DNA from: Voacanga thouarsii
Lineage: Eukaryota; Streptophyta; Magnoliopsida; Gentianales; Apocynaceae
Assembly (NCBI GenBank): GCA_026120185.1
Contig: JANUWF010001272.1
Location: 1,984,001 to 2,048,000, forward strand
Direction of reading: 5' to 3'
DNA length: 64,000 nt
Part shown: piece after piece, positions 49,335 through 61,357 of the stretch
Layout: each line of letters starts with the position of its first letter
Position numbering within the stretch: position 1 is the first letter of the stretch
Made by a program: the position numbers and the translations under genes
Notes under the pieces: model-generated
What the model was told of the DNA's origin: nothing
Seen by the model: the letters and a program-made list of their open reading frames with translations, nothing else
Database searches by the model: none

Positions 49335-51030
49335 TCAGGAAATGTGGATTGTTGCATACTTAGTCCCGGCACCCTTTTTGGAATGTTGTCTAGCAATATG
49401 GCTAGACTTTCTTTTTACTACCACATGCTTCTGCCACTTACCAGATGAACTTCTAGCTATGGTTGGCTTGGGAACATGCAATGTAGTAGGGGCAGCAGAG
49501 GTGGGGACTTCACTTTCCTTCTCTTTATCATTCTCGTTTTCTTCTTCTTTCTCTATTTCCTTTTCCTGTTCCGGTTGTGCTTCTTGCTTAGTCTATTTAC
49601 CAGCTGTGTCTTCAACTTGAGGAGACATAGTTTCTTTTCAGTCATTTATTTTTCAAGAGGAGTTTGTTCATCATGGACTTCCTCAGTGGTGTTTCTTCCA
49701 CATTTCTCAATCTAGTAGAGTACTAATGGCATCCAAGATTCTTTGGGTCAGACTGCTTTCCTCAATCTTTTACTTGCCCGTGTTTGAGGATTCTTCCCCC
49801 ATTTCAGACATTCGTTTCATCCCCATTTGGATAGCAGGTGCAATTCTCTTTCCTTCACCCTTGATTTTTAACAGCTTTTCTCTTTCTTCATCCGACACAT
49901 CTCTAAGTAAGACCCATTCCTTGTTTACTTGAACAAAACCTATTTTTTAAAAAGATTCCATGTTATACACATTGGTCTTAAGCTAACCAGGAGCACAAGA
50001 ATTTAAATGCACATTGAAATGCTTGAAGACTTTGGTCAGTAGATTGCCATATGGGAGTGCCTTGTGAGATATGTTTCTTGATTGTAGCATCAATTTAACT
50101 GCCAAAAAGCCAAAACTAATCTGTCTACCTTTAGACAGGGCCAACATTAGTATCATTTGAATGATACTTATTGATGTCTTGTGCCCAAAACTTAGAACAA
50201 CCATAGTCGACACCATATGATGCAAAATCCTTCTAGCATCAGTCAACCATTTTGAATTTTGTTATTTAAGTTTTTAAAACTCTTTCCACGGGTAAATCTT
50301 TCGTCAAATCTTCCCAGATCAAACAAGTTTGACTTTTCAGGGAATTTGTTTATTTCTTAAAATTGAATCCCTTAAGCTCTAACTCCAAAAATTTCGTTTA
50401 ACAATCGATGGTCGAATTCCATATTCACTGATTGTACTCTAGTGCTATACCATTGTACCATAAAACCTCCCCCAATCTCCTCAAACCTTCCATTTTTCAG
50501 ATTTGCATAAAATTCTCAAACCAGAGGGGTGTATAGTTTCTCATCTGTTGACAACAAGGCCCTCTAACCAAGATTTTCAAACGTATTCATGATGTCAAAG
50601 AAGTTCAAAAATGCCTTAACATCAACTCGATATCCCATGACCACAGTCTTATTTCTAGACAGCCAATTATTAAAATCAAACTTGCACTTTTGATCAAGAA
50701 AGCGTGCTACCTAGGTTTCAGAGCTTTCTGGTGCAGTATGCTATGTTGATGAGTCAGATTGTGAGGCTGTTTCAATGCTTTTCTTTTCTTTTTTTTTTTC
50801 TGGTTGGTGGCTGGTTGTGCGGCAACAACAGCTTTTATCTTAGATGCTGCTTTGCTTTTCTTGCCCATCTTTTTCGTTTGCGCTATTCCTTTGTTAGATT
50901 TTGACACTTTCATCATGACAGAAGCGAGAGGAAGATAAAGGATTTTTGTTTCAGTTGGGGAAGATGAAGATACGATTGTGAGAAAAGCAGAAGGAACAAT
51001 GGCAATTTCGGATTTCTAGGAGAGAAAGAG
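49335..51030 (-). pseudogene. Env-like / plant transposon-associated frame of the SIRE-like element
   Basis: Located between RNase H and the 3' LTR on the same strand. The N-terminal part is Ser/Lys-rich (SSSSPTETKILYLPLAS, GKKSKAASKIKAVVAAQP). The middle (about 50250-49983) has RRILHHMVSTM and SHKALPYGNLLTKVFKHFNV, the landmarks of the putative plant transposon protein domain found next to plant retroelements. The C-terminal part has an acidic EKEIEKEEENENDKEKE stretch, then HVPKPTIARSSSGKWQ and a TGA at 49335-49337. Several frameshifts and stops (for example TAG near 49590) break it. Its position suits the extra ORF of SIRE elements; a true envelope function is not shown. Confidence 0.72.
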
Positions 51031-51331
51031 ATAGCTTTTTTTATGATTTCCTAGGTTCTAGAGTGGATAAGTAAAATCAAGTACTTTACCTCAAAGACTT
51101 TTCATCAGAGACAGGGTCATTTTTTGAAAAAGCGCGGACATTTGAAACTTTTGAAAAGTGACTTCTAGACTTATGTTCTCTTTCATCTGAATAACAAAAA
51201 AAAAAAAAAAAAAAAAGGCTTTTCATGAATTTTGAGCTGATGCTATTTTGGATTTGGACTGAGTCCAAATTAGTCCATCGAAAAAGCAAAATAAAGGATG
51301 TTCAGTTGATGGGATTTTGGATTCATGTTTC

Positions 51332-51700
51332 TTAGATATTGCATCCAAAATTGTTGTCCAAAAGGTGTATCTTTAGTAGTTCTGTAAGAATGAAGAAACA
51401 AATCATTGGCCAAATAGTCAGTTTCATAATTCTAGTAATTCCTAAACCATTTCTTAGATCATTTAATCTATCATCAGCCAGAGGCATCGTAAAGATGTCT
51501 GCAAGCTGTTCATTGGTTGGAATGTATTCAACACACACATCTCCCTTAAACACATGATCTATAATAAAATGATGCTTAATTTCGATGTGCTTAGTTCTGA
51601 AATGCTGAATAGGATTTTTGGTTAAATTAATAACACTAGTATTATCACACAAGATAGGCACACAATTAAAAGTTAAACCAAAATCAAGCAAGGTGTTTTT
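51332..51700 (-). pseudogene. SIRE-like copia RNase H, C-terminal part
   Basis: Encodes CDNTSVINLTKNPIQH, RTKHIEIKHHFI and EYIPTNEQLADIF, the end of copia RNase H. It stops at 51332. Its 5' side is cut at 51700 by solo LTR B, and the reading frame resumes on the far side of that LTR at 58772 in register. Confidence 0.93.
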
Positions 51701-52606
51701 TGTGAAACCTCACCTAAATCCAACCTTAAAGTGAGGGGGTTGCGATGCATATCATATAATTCTGCATAAAAATATACTTTTTGAATGATTTTATGTACTT
51801 TAGAATTGTGGGTTATAGGTTAAATGGCTTATTTATGCTTATTGGGTAGGAAGGGTAAGACGGTAATTTTGCTTGAGATCAAAATAGGAAGATGGATTGA
51901 GGTTTAGATAAGAAGAATATTTGGGTGAGAAAATAAGAACAAGAGTTGTTGTGGTTAAGTGGTTAGAGCTTTGTGAATTAATCTCTAAGGTCATGAGGTC
52001 AAATCACATCACTTAAGTTTTATTCATAATTATCTTAGCTATGTTTGAATTTTTGTTTCTCTTACATTCCTTAAAGATAGGAATGTTGTCGTAAGGGAGA
52101 CATGAAGAGAATGTCTTGATCATGTGATCATATCCTAAAAAGAATTCTAGAGGAATTCTTATCCTTTTATTATCTCTAACCTTGTCCTAATATCTTCATA
52201 ATTTAAATTATCCAAAATCCATTAATCTCTTCTTTTAATTTCAAAAATTTTGTGATAATTCTTTAGCCTTGAAATTCAAAAATCAGTCTTGGGGGATAGG
52301 GGAATGGCCGAAAATAGGAGAGGAATTAGGATGGGTTCCCAAGAGAAATAAATCACCATGATTATACATTCAATCATACCTTCATGTTGTTTATGTTTTC
52401 AGTGAAAGAAAATCTGGAAATTTTCCAAAATTTTTGCAGAATGGCTTTTGAAAAATTCAGCCAACAATCCTATCCCATTTGCTGCCAAAAAAATGGTCAC
52501 TTCATGTGATACGACTCTTGTGTGGCTTTTCTTGGTGTTGTGGGTGTTCTTGGTAGCTATGTGTTCAGTCAAGCAATTGGAACCCAAAACAGAGATTTCT
52601 TCTTGT

Positions 52607-53298
52607 GACAAAGGATAAAGTAACCTAACTACCTACACTCTTTCAAGCCCTTGAAGAACAAAGCCTCAAAGACCCTCAAGATGAGTAGAAAGTTCTACTA
52701 TATTCTCACCCTAATATTCTTGAAGCAACAAAGGCAAGCAAGAACAAATAGAATAGAGAAGATAGGCACCCAAATATTGAATTTCAAACAAACCTTAGAA
52801 GAACAATGTAACTAAGACCCATTCAAAGAAGAAAATATTGGATTATCCAAAAGATTTAGAGACTCTTACAAAAGGAGGACTAACCCTTAAGCTTGGTCTT
52901 GAACAAGATGAACAAGGAGGCTAGGGCCTCTCAAGATTCTCTCTCAAATTTGAATTAAAATGAAATGTGTTGTTTTGTCAAATCAACAAATGTGCTATTT
53001 ATACTATCCTAACCCTAACTAAGTAATCCTTGAGGTTTAATTATAGTTTAAGGTTAAAATAAGTCTTTTCAAACACTTAAAAGTGAAGAAAGGCGGAGAA
53101 AAGCATTAAAACGCAGAGCAATCGGCGGTGGCCCAGGGGAAAGCCGGCGCCAGTTTGGGATATCAAGCCGGCACCGGTTTGGTTCTGTCTTCGACTGGTT
53201 CTCATTTGCTTGAGTGTTAGTTTTGGACAAAATGGAATCGGCACCGGTTTGGCTGCATGGAGCCGGCGCCGGTTGTCCTCTGGAAGCCTCCCTTGTCA
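52607..53298 (-). repeat. LTR F of a gypsy element, 692 bp, minus strand
   Basis: Minus-strand start TGACAAGGGAGG at 53298, end TTTGTCA at 52607. It is preceded on the minus strand by a purine tract (AGCAAAAGGGGATGAAA), so it is the 3' LTR. Four or more CCGGYGCC units lie at about 53115-53280. Nested in LTR B. Confidence 0.8.
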
Positions 53299-53520
53299 AA
53301 TTTCATCCCCTTTTGCTGACGGCTTAAGTTCTTGTTGGGGTCCTTCGCGGATGGCCATCAACACGAACTCTTAGCTTTCTTCCTCAACCCTCCAATCCTC
53401 CTTCATCCTCAAGCATTGTTTGATGATCAATTGAAAATCATCTTGAAGCTTCTTGGTCCTCGCTCTAGTCATCGGGCCTTGTCCATCATGATGAAGTGGA
53501 GTCTCATCATCATGTGAGAA
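53299..53520 (-). pseudogene. Gypsy pol C-terminal tail upstream of LTR F
   Basis: The minus strand reads GQGPMTRARTKKLQDDFQ followed by LIIKQC, the basic tail that ends many plant gypsy polyproteins (GPxTRAR motif). It is followed by a stop, the purine tract and LTR F. The fragment is cut at about 53520; no integrase core is present. It is a 3' remnant of a gypsy element inside LTR B. Confidence 0.78.
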
Positions 53521-54616
53521 TAAAGGCTAAAATCCTGTGTAATTTTCGAACTGCACAAACTGCTCAAAACCAGAAAATTCCCTTGCACAATTCGCAGCTT
53601 ATGAAGCTGGAATTGAAGCTGTCTTTTGGTCATCAAACCAGCTGGAACATCTTCTGTTTTTCTCAAGAAAGAAGGCTGAAAAACCACCCTTAAAAGACCC
53701 TCAAACACCCGAGAAAAACCAGCTGCAATCGGGCTAAGGAAATGTAAAAAATTCTGCACAAAAAATCTTCTTCATTCGAAGTTCTTGAGCAGTAAAAACC
53801 AGAAAATTTCTAGCTTGGTCTCTCAATGCCAAGGCCAAAAAACACCCTTCAAACCTCTGACAATTGGACCTTGTTCAACCATGGACTAAACACCATTGAC
53901 CTCTACACTTACCTTGAGTGTTTGGACTCCATGATCACACCTCAAAAAGCTCCTAAGATTACTCTATCCAAAACTCATTTGAACTTCAAAATAATTCTAG
54001 AATTTTTGCTTCATTAAAACACTCTTGTATCAAGTGAACAAACCAGAATTTTCTCTGCCATTATAGATTGAATTTTGGCCAACCATATAACCTGAACAAC
54101 CTCCATTCATTTCAGCAAGACTAGCTTGTTCAGCCAACACCATTGAAGAGCAAAGAGACCTTCCATGATCAATCACCATTAGCTAATCTTCTACCTCAAA
54201 TAACTCCTCATTTTCCTCCATTTGAATTTCAAAAAAATCTGAACACTCTCTCTCCTTCTAGCTGAAAACCGAAACTCCTATCTACTCTAGGCCATTCAGC
54301 CAACAGCATTCCAGAATTTCTCAAGCCTTTTCTCTTAAACTCTCTCAAAACACCAAGAACACCAAGAACACACACTACCTCTTCAAGCCTAAACCTATCC
54401 TAAACACCTCCAATCACTCTCAAATACTCCAAATCACTCCTACTTAATCCATAGACTTCATTTTTGGTCTTTATAACACAAATTCACATAAACTAAATTT
54501 TCGAACAGATCAAAATCAGCTTTTTCCTTGAAAGTCTCAAGAACATCAAAAAGGTAAAACAAGAACAACCCTCTTGTTCTTTCTCTTCTATTCAATTTTT
54601 GATATTCCATTCTAAT

Positions 54617-54618
<2 letters not shown>

Positions 54619-54648
<30 letters not shown>
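54619..54648. repeat. (CT)n microsatellite
   Basis: About 15 TC units within LTR B. Confidence 0.95.
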
Positions 54649-54649
<1 letters not shown>

Positions 54650-54831
54650 GCCGAAATGATGTTGGCCAATCATGGCTATTTTTCGGACATCAAGACTCTC
54701 AAACGCGTGGACCTTCTTTAGTCTTCATCATGTGATCGACTATCAAGTATTTCTTCTCCTCCTTTTTATTTCTGAAATCATGTCTCTTAGATATTGATAG
54801 GAAGATTGAATATGATTAGGGGATTGAGTAT

Positions 54832-56600
54832 TGTTAGGGATCTCATGCATATCATATATGGCGTAGCAGAAAAATAAAAACGAGATACCATCCTAGGATT
54901 TGCATACGTGTGGAAAACAAGACATAAAAGAGAACAAAAGGTAATGGTTTTACCTTTCTTTGTGCACTTGAAAAATCTAAATTTTCTTCTTCTTGTCTCA
55001 CGATTGTGGCACGATCTAGCAATTCCCTTGATGCCAATGGATCACAAACAGGTTGATAGTCATGCCTCTATGATCATAGTACGCAATCACCTCTAATAGT
55101 AGTCCACACGAGGATCACTCTCAAGCACCAAGATATTTTTGTGCTAGTAGAAAACAAAGTGGCGGCTAGGGTTCTTCTTATTTTTCAAAAAAATAAGAGA
55201 GAGAGAAAGGAGAGAGAAGTCGTGTGTTGCCCTATGGTTTTGGAGTTCATTTTCGTTAATCCTTCAGCCAGCAGGAATTGTGTAATATATCCCATGTATT
55301 ACACGAAAATCTCTTGCTGAAATACTCTATCTGAGAATTCTAAAACAGTTAGAATTTCCTAATTGTAATTGGAAATATCAAGTTCTCACAATTACAATTT
55401 GGACTATAAATTATAGCTAATTATAATTTGGCCACAACAACTTCTATTTCTTGCAATTAACCCCACTATGTTATCAAATAACATCTTGAGTATATAATCC
55501 TTTATTGTGTGTGACCTATTAGGTTTCCCAGTCAATTGGTAGCGAACATGAATTAATTCAAACATCTTTGAAATTAATAATCCATAATTAATTAGAATTA
55601 ATCATATCAATTCTAATCAGGATTGGTTTATTAATTCGTCAATTAATAAACCCATATTCTTAGATCATGACCGGTATCTAGCAACACATCATGATCACCC
55701 AAGAGTCCAGGAAGTCAAGTGGCTTGACATGAACCCTTCAATAACAAACTATAGTGCAATTAACTCCTTTCACCATACAATATCTCATTTGGTTTAGAGT
55801 ACGAAATTAGTGCCAACTCCTTCCAGAATATATTAATTCTAGCCCAAATATAATAGTACTTGTACTAAGAATCCACTACTCTAGATGTGTATCAATTGGA
55901 ACTGTTTCCAATGCACAATTACCTTGGCCAAGGACTTCTTGAGTAGTAATTCCTACAAGTGGCCGTGAGATATTCGCCCCTACTATTAGGAGTAGTGAAT
56001 CCTTTATTGACCATTTCAACTACTTTCGTTTACGTCACAATGTACCCAATATCCATCCCATAGGCGGCCCTCGATCTGGCTCCAGAGATTGGAATCAAAA
56101 CACAGTACTTAACAAATAAAGTACCTTGGAGATCTCAAGTCTAAGGATACTTGCACGTTTGCTATTTTGAGATTATATCATTGGCACTAAATAGTTATCC
56201 ATGTTATTATCTCATAGCTAGGTCATCCAATGAACTTATTCCATTAACAAGCATCCATGTGTTAACTTTCAGTATTTCAATACTCACGGATATGAGAAAC
56301 ACCGCCTGATCAAATTAGAAAATCTAACATATGCTAGTCTTAATGTATTAATGATGTCCTATCTCATTAATACTACGACTAGGGACTATTTAAATACTAA
56401 CACTATGCAGTGTAGTAGGAATCTCATATCATGATCTCTAGCATGATTTCCTTAACACAGTGTTGTACTAAGGACTTTGTGTAACAGTTATATTACACAA
56501 AAGTAAACAAAAGAAACTGTAAGATAAATAATGCCTTTTATTAAATTGAATATGTCATATACAACGTACAAGTGATTGCCTCTAAGGCATAATACTAACA
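54832..56600 (-). mobile_element. Copia-type solo LTR, 1769 bp, nested in LTR B
   Basis: Plus strand starts TGTTAGGGATCTC and ends AATACTAACA. Read on the minus strand it begins TGTTAGTATTATGCCTTAGA then GGCAATCA, a start I know from plant copia LTRs. Perfect AGTAT target duplications flank it (54827-54831 and 56601-56605). No internal region adjoins. This is one of the cleanest insertions in the window. Confidence 0.9.
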
Positions 56601-58771
56601 AGTATATGTATGTGGATGATGGGGATAGAGTTAGGATATGAGGGTTAATATATATGATTAAGCTTTATGGATTTTTCTTTTGAATCGATGTATGTTCATC
56701 ATGTTTAATGAGATTTATGGATGTTTGAAGCATGTTAGATGTTATGACACCAAAGGTGATTAGGCTTTTATGTTCTTATTTCCATTGAAGCCATGAATGA
56801 TGAATATGGCTAGTAGGAAATTAGCTATGTGATAGTATGTGTTAATTCAAGCATATGTTTTTGAATGAATTAACCTATTAGTTGATTTTTGGGAATGTGT
56901 TCATGAATCTCGTCTAGCAATAGGAAAATCATGGTGAAAGATTATTTTCTTGTTAATCCTAGGTTATTTTTATTAACAAATTTTATTACTTTTAATACTA
57001 TATTTTTCTCTATGAAATTCGAAATTGCTAAGAAGATTTGGAATAGAATATTAATTAAAATATTAATATTTTATCAGTAAAATAAATAAATCTTTTTAAT
57101 ATATATAATAATAAATAAAATCTTTAATTAAAAAATATAAATAATAAATAAATAAATAAATAAAATATTAGAATTAATTAATAACTTTGTAGACCATTGT
57201 TAAAACTTTTACCTATATCCATAAAAATTATTTATATTAAAATTTATTAATTAAAAAATAAGTATAATTCATTTATTAGTAATTTTATTATTTATTACTG
57301 CTTATTTATTATCTATTAATTATTAATTAAAAATTAAGTGTAATTTATTATATATTTATAATAATACTATTTAAATATTACCATTTACCAATATTATTTA
57401 AGACTTAGTATTATTCAATATTTAGCACTAGTTTATTTACTAGCAATAATACTCATAATTTATTATTTGAAACTATAACTTATTAGTAATTATTTTAGAA
57501 CCCCTAGTTATTTTAACTTATCAAGCTAGATTCATTTTATAAAAATACTTTATCAAACTAGCATTAAAGCTTAGGATATTATGGTCATGGTTAGTCATGG
57601 TTGTAACTAGTTGAATTAGGAATTATTTATGTAAGGCAGATATAGTCCGAATGTAACCTTATACCTTGTGTTTACCCCAGGCAGGGTTAGGTTGACCTTG
57701 GAGGATTTTTGAGTTCAAGAAGAGCAAGGATCAGGTAAGCTCTTGCATGGAGTTTTTTTGAAGACCAGAATTATTGTGGCAAGCCAAATTCAATGTGTAT
57801 GAACATTCGATTTGTGAAGGCAATTAAGGACAGTTTTTCTTTTTCTTTTTCTTTTTTTTTATTTCAGTTAAGCAAACCATTTCAAATTAAACAATCAGTT
57901 TTACATAAAATGCTAAACAGTTTCTAAAACCCAACTTTGGCAAGAATTTTAGAAACCTTAATTGCTATTAACAAGTAAATCGTTGTATGGTCAATTTTCT
58001 CCCAAGTGGGATAAGCAACGTTGAGTATTCAATAAAGGTAGACTACTTGGACTAGTCTTTGAAGGGTTAAGGTAAGTCTCTCAGTAGGTGGCCACCTTTG
58101 AGGGGTGAGTCCTTCCCGGATAGGATGCCAGTCCTGTAGGTCATACCGATCCGAGCTAGCAAGTTCAGTCAAGTGGACTGTGTGTTTCTAAAGTGGACAA
58201 CTGGTAAGTTTGGGGTGTAGAGATAGAGGAGTATCTCACCCGGTAGATTGTACACCTACCTTGTGTCAGTATGCTCAACGTGTGGCATCCTAATCATTAT
58301 ATTATCGTGGGGCCCAACACCACATGTATGTTTGGAAAGCAAAAAACCACTCTTCAATTTTAAGATATTTATTTAATGCCTGTCAGCACTTTCTCTTATG
58401 AAACTTTTACAACTTGCATACATGAACTGTTGTACCTGAAACACTCAAAGCACACACAAGCTTATTGAAATTTTTGTCTCACAACCTTTTATACCATGTT
58501 TTTAGGTCGATCCTGCTGTGAAGGTCATTAGCTAGATTGTTGCCTATAATTTTGAAGACTTTCTATTATTTTTCTTCTGTATTGTTTTTGAGAGATTGTA
58601 GTAGACAATTATTCTTGAATTTGTTCATGTATTGTTAGGTTGTAATAAGTTTAATTTTGAAGTATTTTCCTTATTTTATTTTATGTGACCTAGTTATAAA
58701 GATCCCTTATCCTGTGGACGGGGTGACATCCCTGGCCCTAATGGGCCTAGGTAGTGGGGTGTTACATTTTT

Positions 58772-59337
58772 CATCCACAGAATTTGTGTGCAACAACTAC
58801 CAACTGCTATGTATTTAGCTTCAATTGTTGAAAGAGAGACATAAGCTTGCATTTTGCTATACCACAAGACAAGGAAATGCTCAAGTAATTATCAGTGACC
58901 ACTGATACTTTTTTTTTCAACCTTGCAACTGGCATAGTCGGTATCCATATATCCTATAAGATCAAAAGAATTAGTTCGAGGATACCACAAGCCATAATCA
59001 TGAGTTTCAATTAGGTATCTAAGGATCCGTTTATAGCACATAAATGAGATTCCTTTGGCCATGATTGAAATCTAGCACAAAGACATACTGAGAACATAAT
59101 ATCAAGCCTGCTAGCAGTAAAGTAGAGGAGACTTCTAATCATACCTCTATATTTTGATTCATCCACTGTCTTACCTTTTTCATCTTTATCAAGCTTTAAC
59201 GAAGTGCTCATAGATGTACTTATTTCTTTTGCTTCATTTATACCAAACATTTTGAATAGTTCCTTGGCATACTTGGCTTGATTTAAGAAGATTCCATCTT
59301 TGATTTACTTGATTCAAAGACCAAGAAAGAAGTTAAG
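58772..59337 (-). pseudogene. SIRE-like copia RT end and start of RNase H
   Basis: The minus strand encodes FFLGL, then DGIFLNQAKYAKELFKMFG, SMSTSLKLDKDEKGK, YRGMIRSLLYFTASRLDIMF and VCLCARFQSWPKESHL, which are RT thumb and connection motifs of copia, followed by a degraded RNase H start. Stops are present (two in the first ten codons). Its left end is cut by LTR B and its right end by element C2 at 59338. Confidence 0.93.
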
Positions 59338-60766
59338 TGATGCGTGTTTTTTTAGTGTAGAAAATATTACCAACAAATTAAATAATCAATCAAGCTTTAA
59401 TTAAAATACCAATCACTAAAATCACACATACGAGCAAGTATATCCATTGTATAGTATAGGGAATAGCAAGTATCGAATCCACGAGAACTTAGGCTCCCAC
59501 CTTACTTTACTTAAATCTTTATTGTTTAGCTAATAAAATAAGAAGAGAATAAAAAAAAAGAAGATAAAAATAGATATAACTTAAGAATGCAATTTCATGT
59601 AACTAGACAATTATCTTGAACACATAATATTGAATCAATTAGCATTCATCATAATTAATTTTCATCTTGGCATCATGAAGGAATAGAAAGTAAAATTCAA
59701 TTGTTTCCCAAGTTTTGAATCTACTTAGATAAATTTCACTTCGTTTGTCAATCTATGGAATCACTATATTTTTATTCATATTAACAAATTTGTCAATCAA
59801 GCTAACATAACCAAAATATACATTAAGCTCAATTCCTTATAAGCATGAAATTAGCTAATAACCCTTTGTTCGAGGTGAAATCAACTAATCTTCGATTACT
59901 TAGTCCCATAATCTTAACTTCGTTGTTCAAGTTTATTAAGATTTAACAAATACAAAATCAATACAATGAAACTCCTAACATCGTTTTTTCAGGTCAATTA
60001 GAAGAACTCGCATCAATAACCAATGATAACAAGTAATCAAACACCAAAGATAACAATAGATTGATAAAAAATTTCAATTAACTCAAAATCATAATCTCTA
60101 AAATAATATCCAATTACAATCAAAATATTAAGAACATCAATGTTCTAGAAAAGTAAACAAAGGATAAAAGATAAAACTCATAGACAAGCCCTTCTTGGAT
60201 CCATCAAATCACACATTTCTCTTATATTTTCCTTGTATTTATAAGCCTCTTTGATACCAAAATTTGTTGCTTGACAATTTTAGTTTGAGTAGAATTCAGA
60301 AAATACCTAAATTTTTGGAAAATTCTCAAATTCGTGCACAGAATTTTTGCTTTCTAGAGCGGGCCTAGCGTCGGGTACCTTCGACCCACCTAACACCAGG
60401 TACAATCTGTTCTTCCTTTGAATTTTTGTTTTGTTCTCAGTGGCCAGACAGAATGGACCTAACTCCTGGTCCACTTGCCAAACCTAGCATTAGGTCTGTT
60501 CTGTTTTTTCCTGAGAATTGACTCGATTTTCGCTGCTTGACCAGAATGGACTCGATGCCTGGTCCTTTGGCTGGGCTTGGCGCCAGGTTCATTTTGAAAT
60601 TGATTATTTTGTGCTCGAATTTGACTTAAATCTGCACATATTTGCCAAAAATACTTTTTACAAGCAAAATGTCAAATAGAAAAGAATGTGCCTAGTTATT
60701 ATAGCAAAAGTATCTCAAAACAATCTCAAATAACTAGGAAAATACTAGTGATTTTAGCTCCTATCA
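59338..60766 (-). repeat. 3' LTR of element C2
   Basis: 1429 bp. Minus-strand start TGATAGGAGCTAAAATCACT and end ACACGCATCA. Contains CGTCGGGTACC- and GGCGCCAGGTTC-type GC-rich units at about 60360-60600. Same family as the solo LTR at 46762-48766. Confidence 0.9.
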
Positions 60767-60785
60767 CATACCCCAACACTTAAAC
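60767..60785 (-). other. Polypurine-like tract of element C2
   Basis: The minus strand reads AAGTGTTGGGGTATG just before the LTR start. A second tract with the same flavour (TTTAAGTGTGGGGGGAGAAT) lies internally at about 61845-61865. Confidence 0.6.
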
Positions 60786-61169
60786 TTTTACTTGTCCTAA
60801 AGCAAAGCACTTTAGTTAAGAAAAATCATTAAGAAAACACAAGTTCTTTCTTATTCAAAAATTTCTTTACCATAGCAAAGATTATGTCTTCTTTTCAAAC
60901 ATAAGATACAACTCTTGTCATTCCTACCCTTTGAAAACAATGCAACCTTTGAAACTTTTGACAAGATATCACAAAACTCTTGAAATCAAATTAATCAAGT
61001 TCATACCTTAGTCTAAGAAAATTATTTCACCCTTCAAATTAAAAGATAGATAACATGAATCGTACAAGTCAAACTATCTACCAATTCAAGCATTATAAAT
61101 CTAAAAATTGCACAACTCAAGTCATGATGAAAGGAAAGCACTGCAATTTTTTTGCTCTCGAATTTTTTT

Positions 61170-61357
61170 CCATGACTTTGGGAATTAATAGCCTCAAGTG
61201 CATGGATTTCTCTTCACACACTGTATTGGCCCCCTTTTATTCATTACGCATTATTTTTTCAACAACTTTTCTCTAAACAATTCTTTCTTTCTTTTACTTT
61301 AAGGAATTCACAGCCTCAAGAAAGTGGATTTCTCTTCACTATCCATATTGGCCCCCC
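61170..61357 (-). repeat. Tandem duplication in the internal region of C2, unit ~130 bp
   Basis: GGAATT..AGCCTCAAG followed by TGGATTTCTCTTCAC and TATTGGCCCCC occurs at about 61180-61234 and again at 61301-61357. It is non-coding. Confidence 0.75.

Larger units (their letters stand above)
51701..58766 (+). mobile_element. Solo LTR B, related to LTR A, with two nested insertions
   Basis: Starts TGTGAAACCTCACC and ends GGGGTGTTACA, flanked by TTTTT on both sides (51696-51700 and 58767-58771). Its start, tRNA-like block (51957-52006) and late section (about 58020-58330, with GTAGAGATAGAGGAGTATCT) parallel LTR A at 13282-16623. It interrupts RNase H of the SIRE-like element. Removing the LTR and one TTTTT leaves that coding frame continuous, which supports the borders. 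It carries a gypsy fragment (52607-53520) and a copia solo LTR (54832-56600). Confidence 0.88.
44828..59337 (-). mobile_element. SIRE-like Ty1/copia element, minus strand, split by nested insertions
   Basis: Reading leftward, the parts are: RT/RNase H (59337-58772), the end of RNase H (51700-51332), an env-like frame (about 51030-49335), a long 3' non-coding part (to 46071), a polypurine tract AAAAAGGGGGAGA (46057-46069) and the 3' LTR (46055 to about 44828). The purine tract followed by TTGTTAG, the long LTR and a frame beyond pol are hallmarks of the SIRE/Maximus lineage. It is interrupted by three LTR insertions: 46762-48766, 51701-58766 and 59338 onward. The 5' half and 5' LTR lie beyond the right edge. 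Confidence 0.85.

Noticed and set aside
49327..49932. Plus-strand Ser/Phe-rich frames
   Set aside because: Antisense to the env-like frame of the SIRE-like element, whose minus-strand reading has clear domain motifs.
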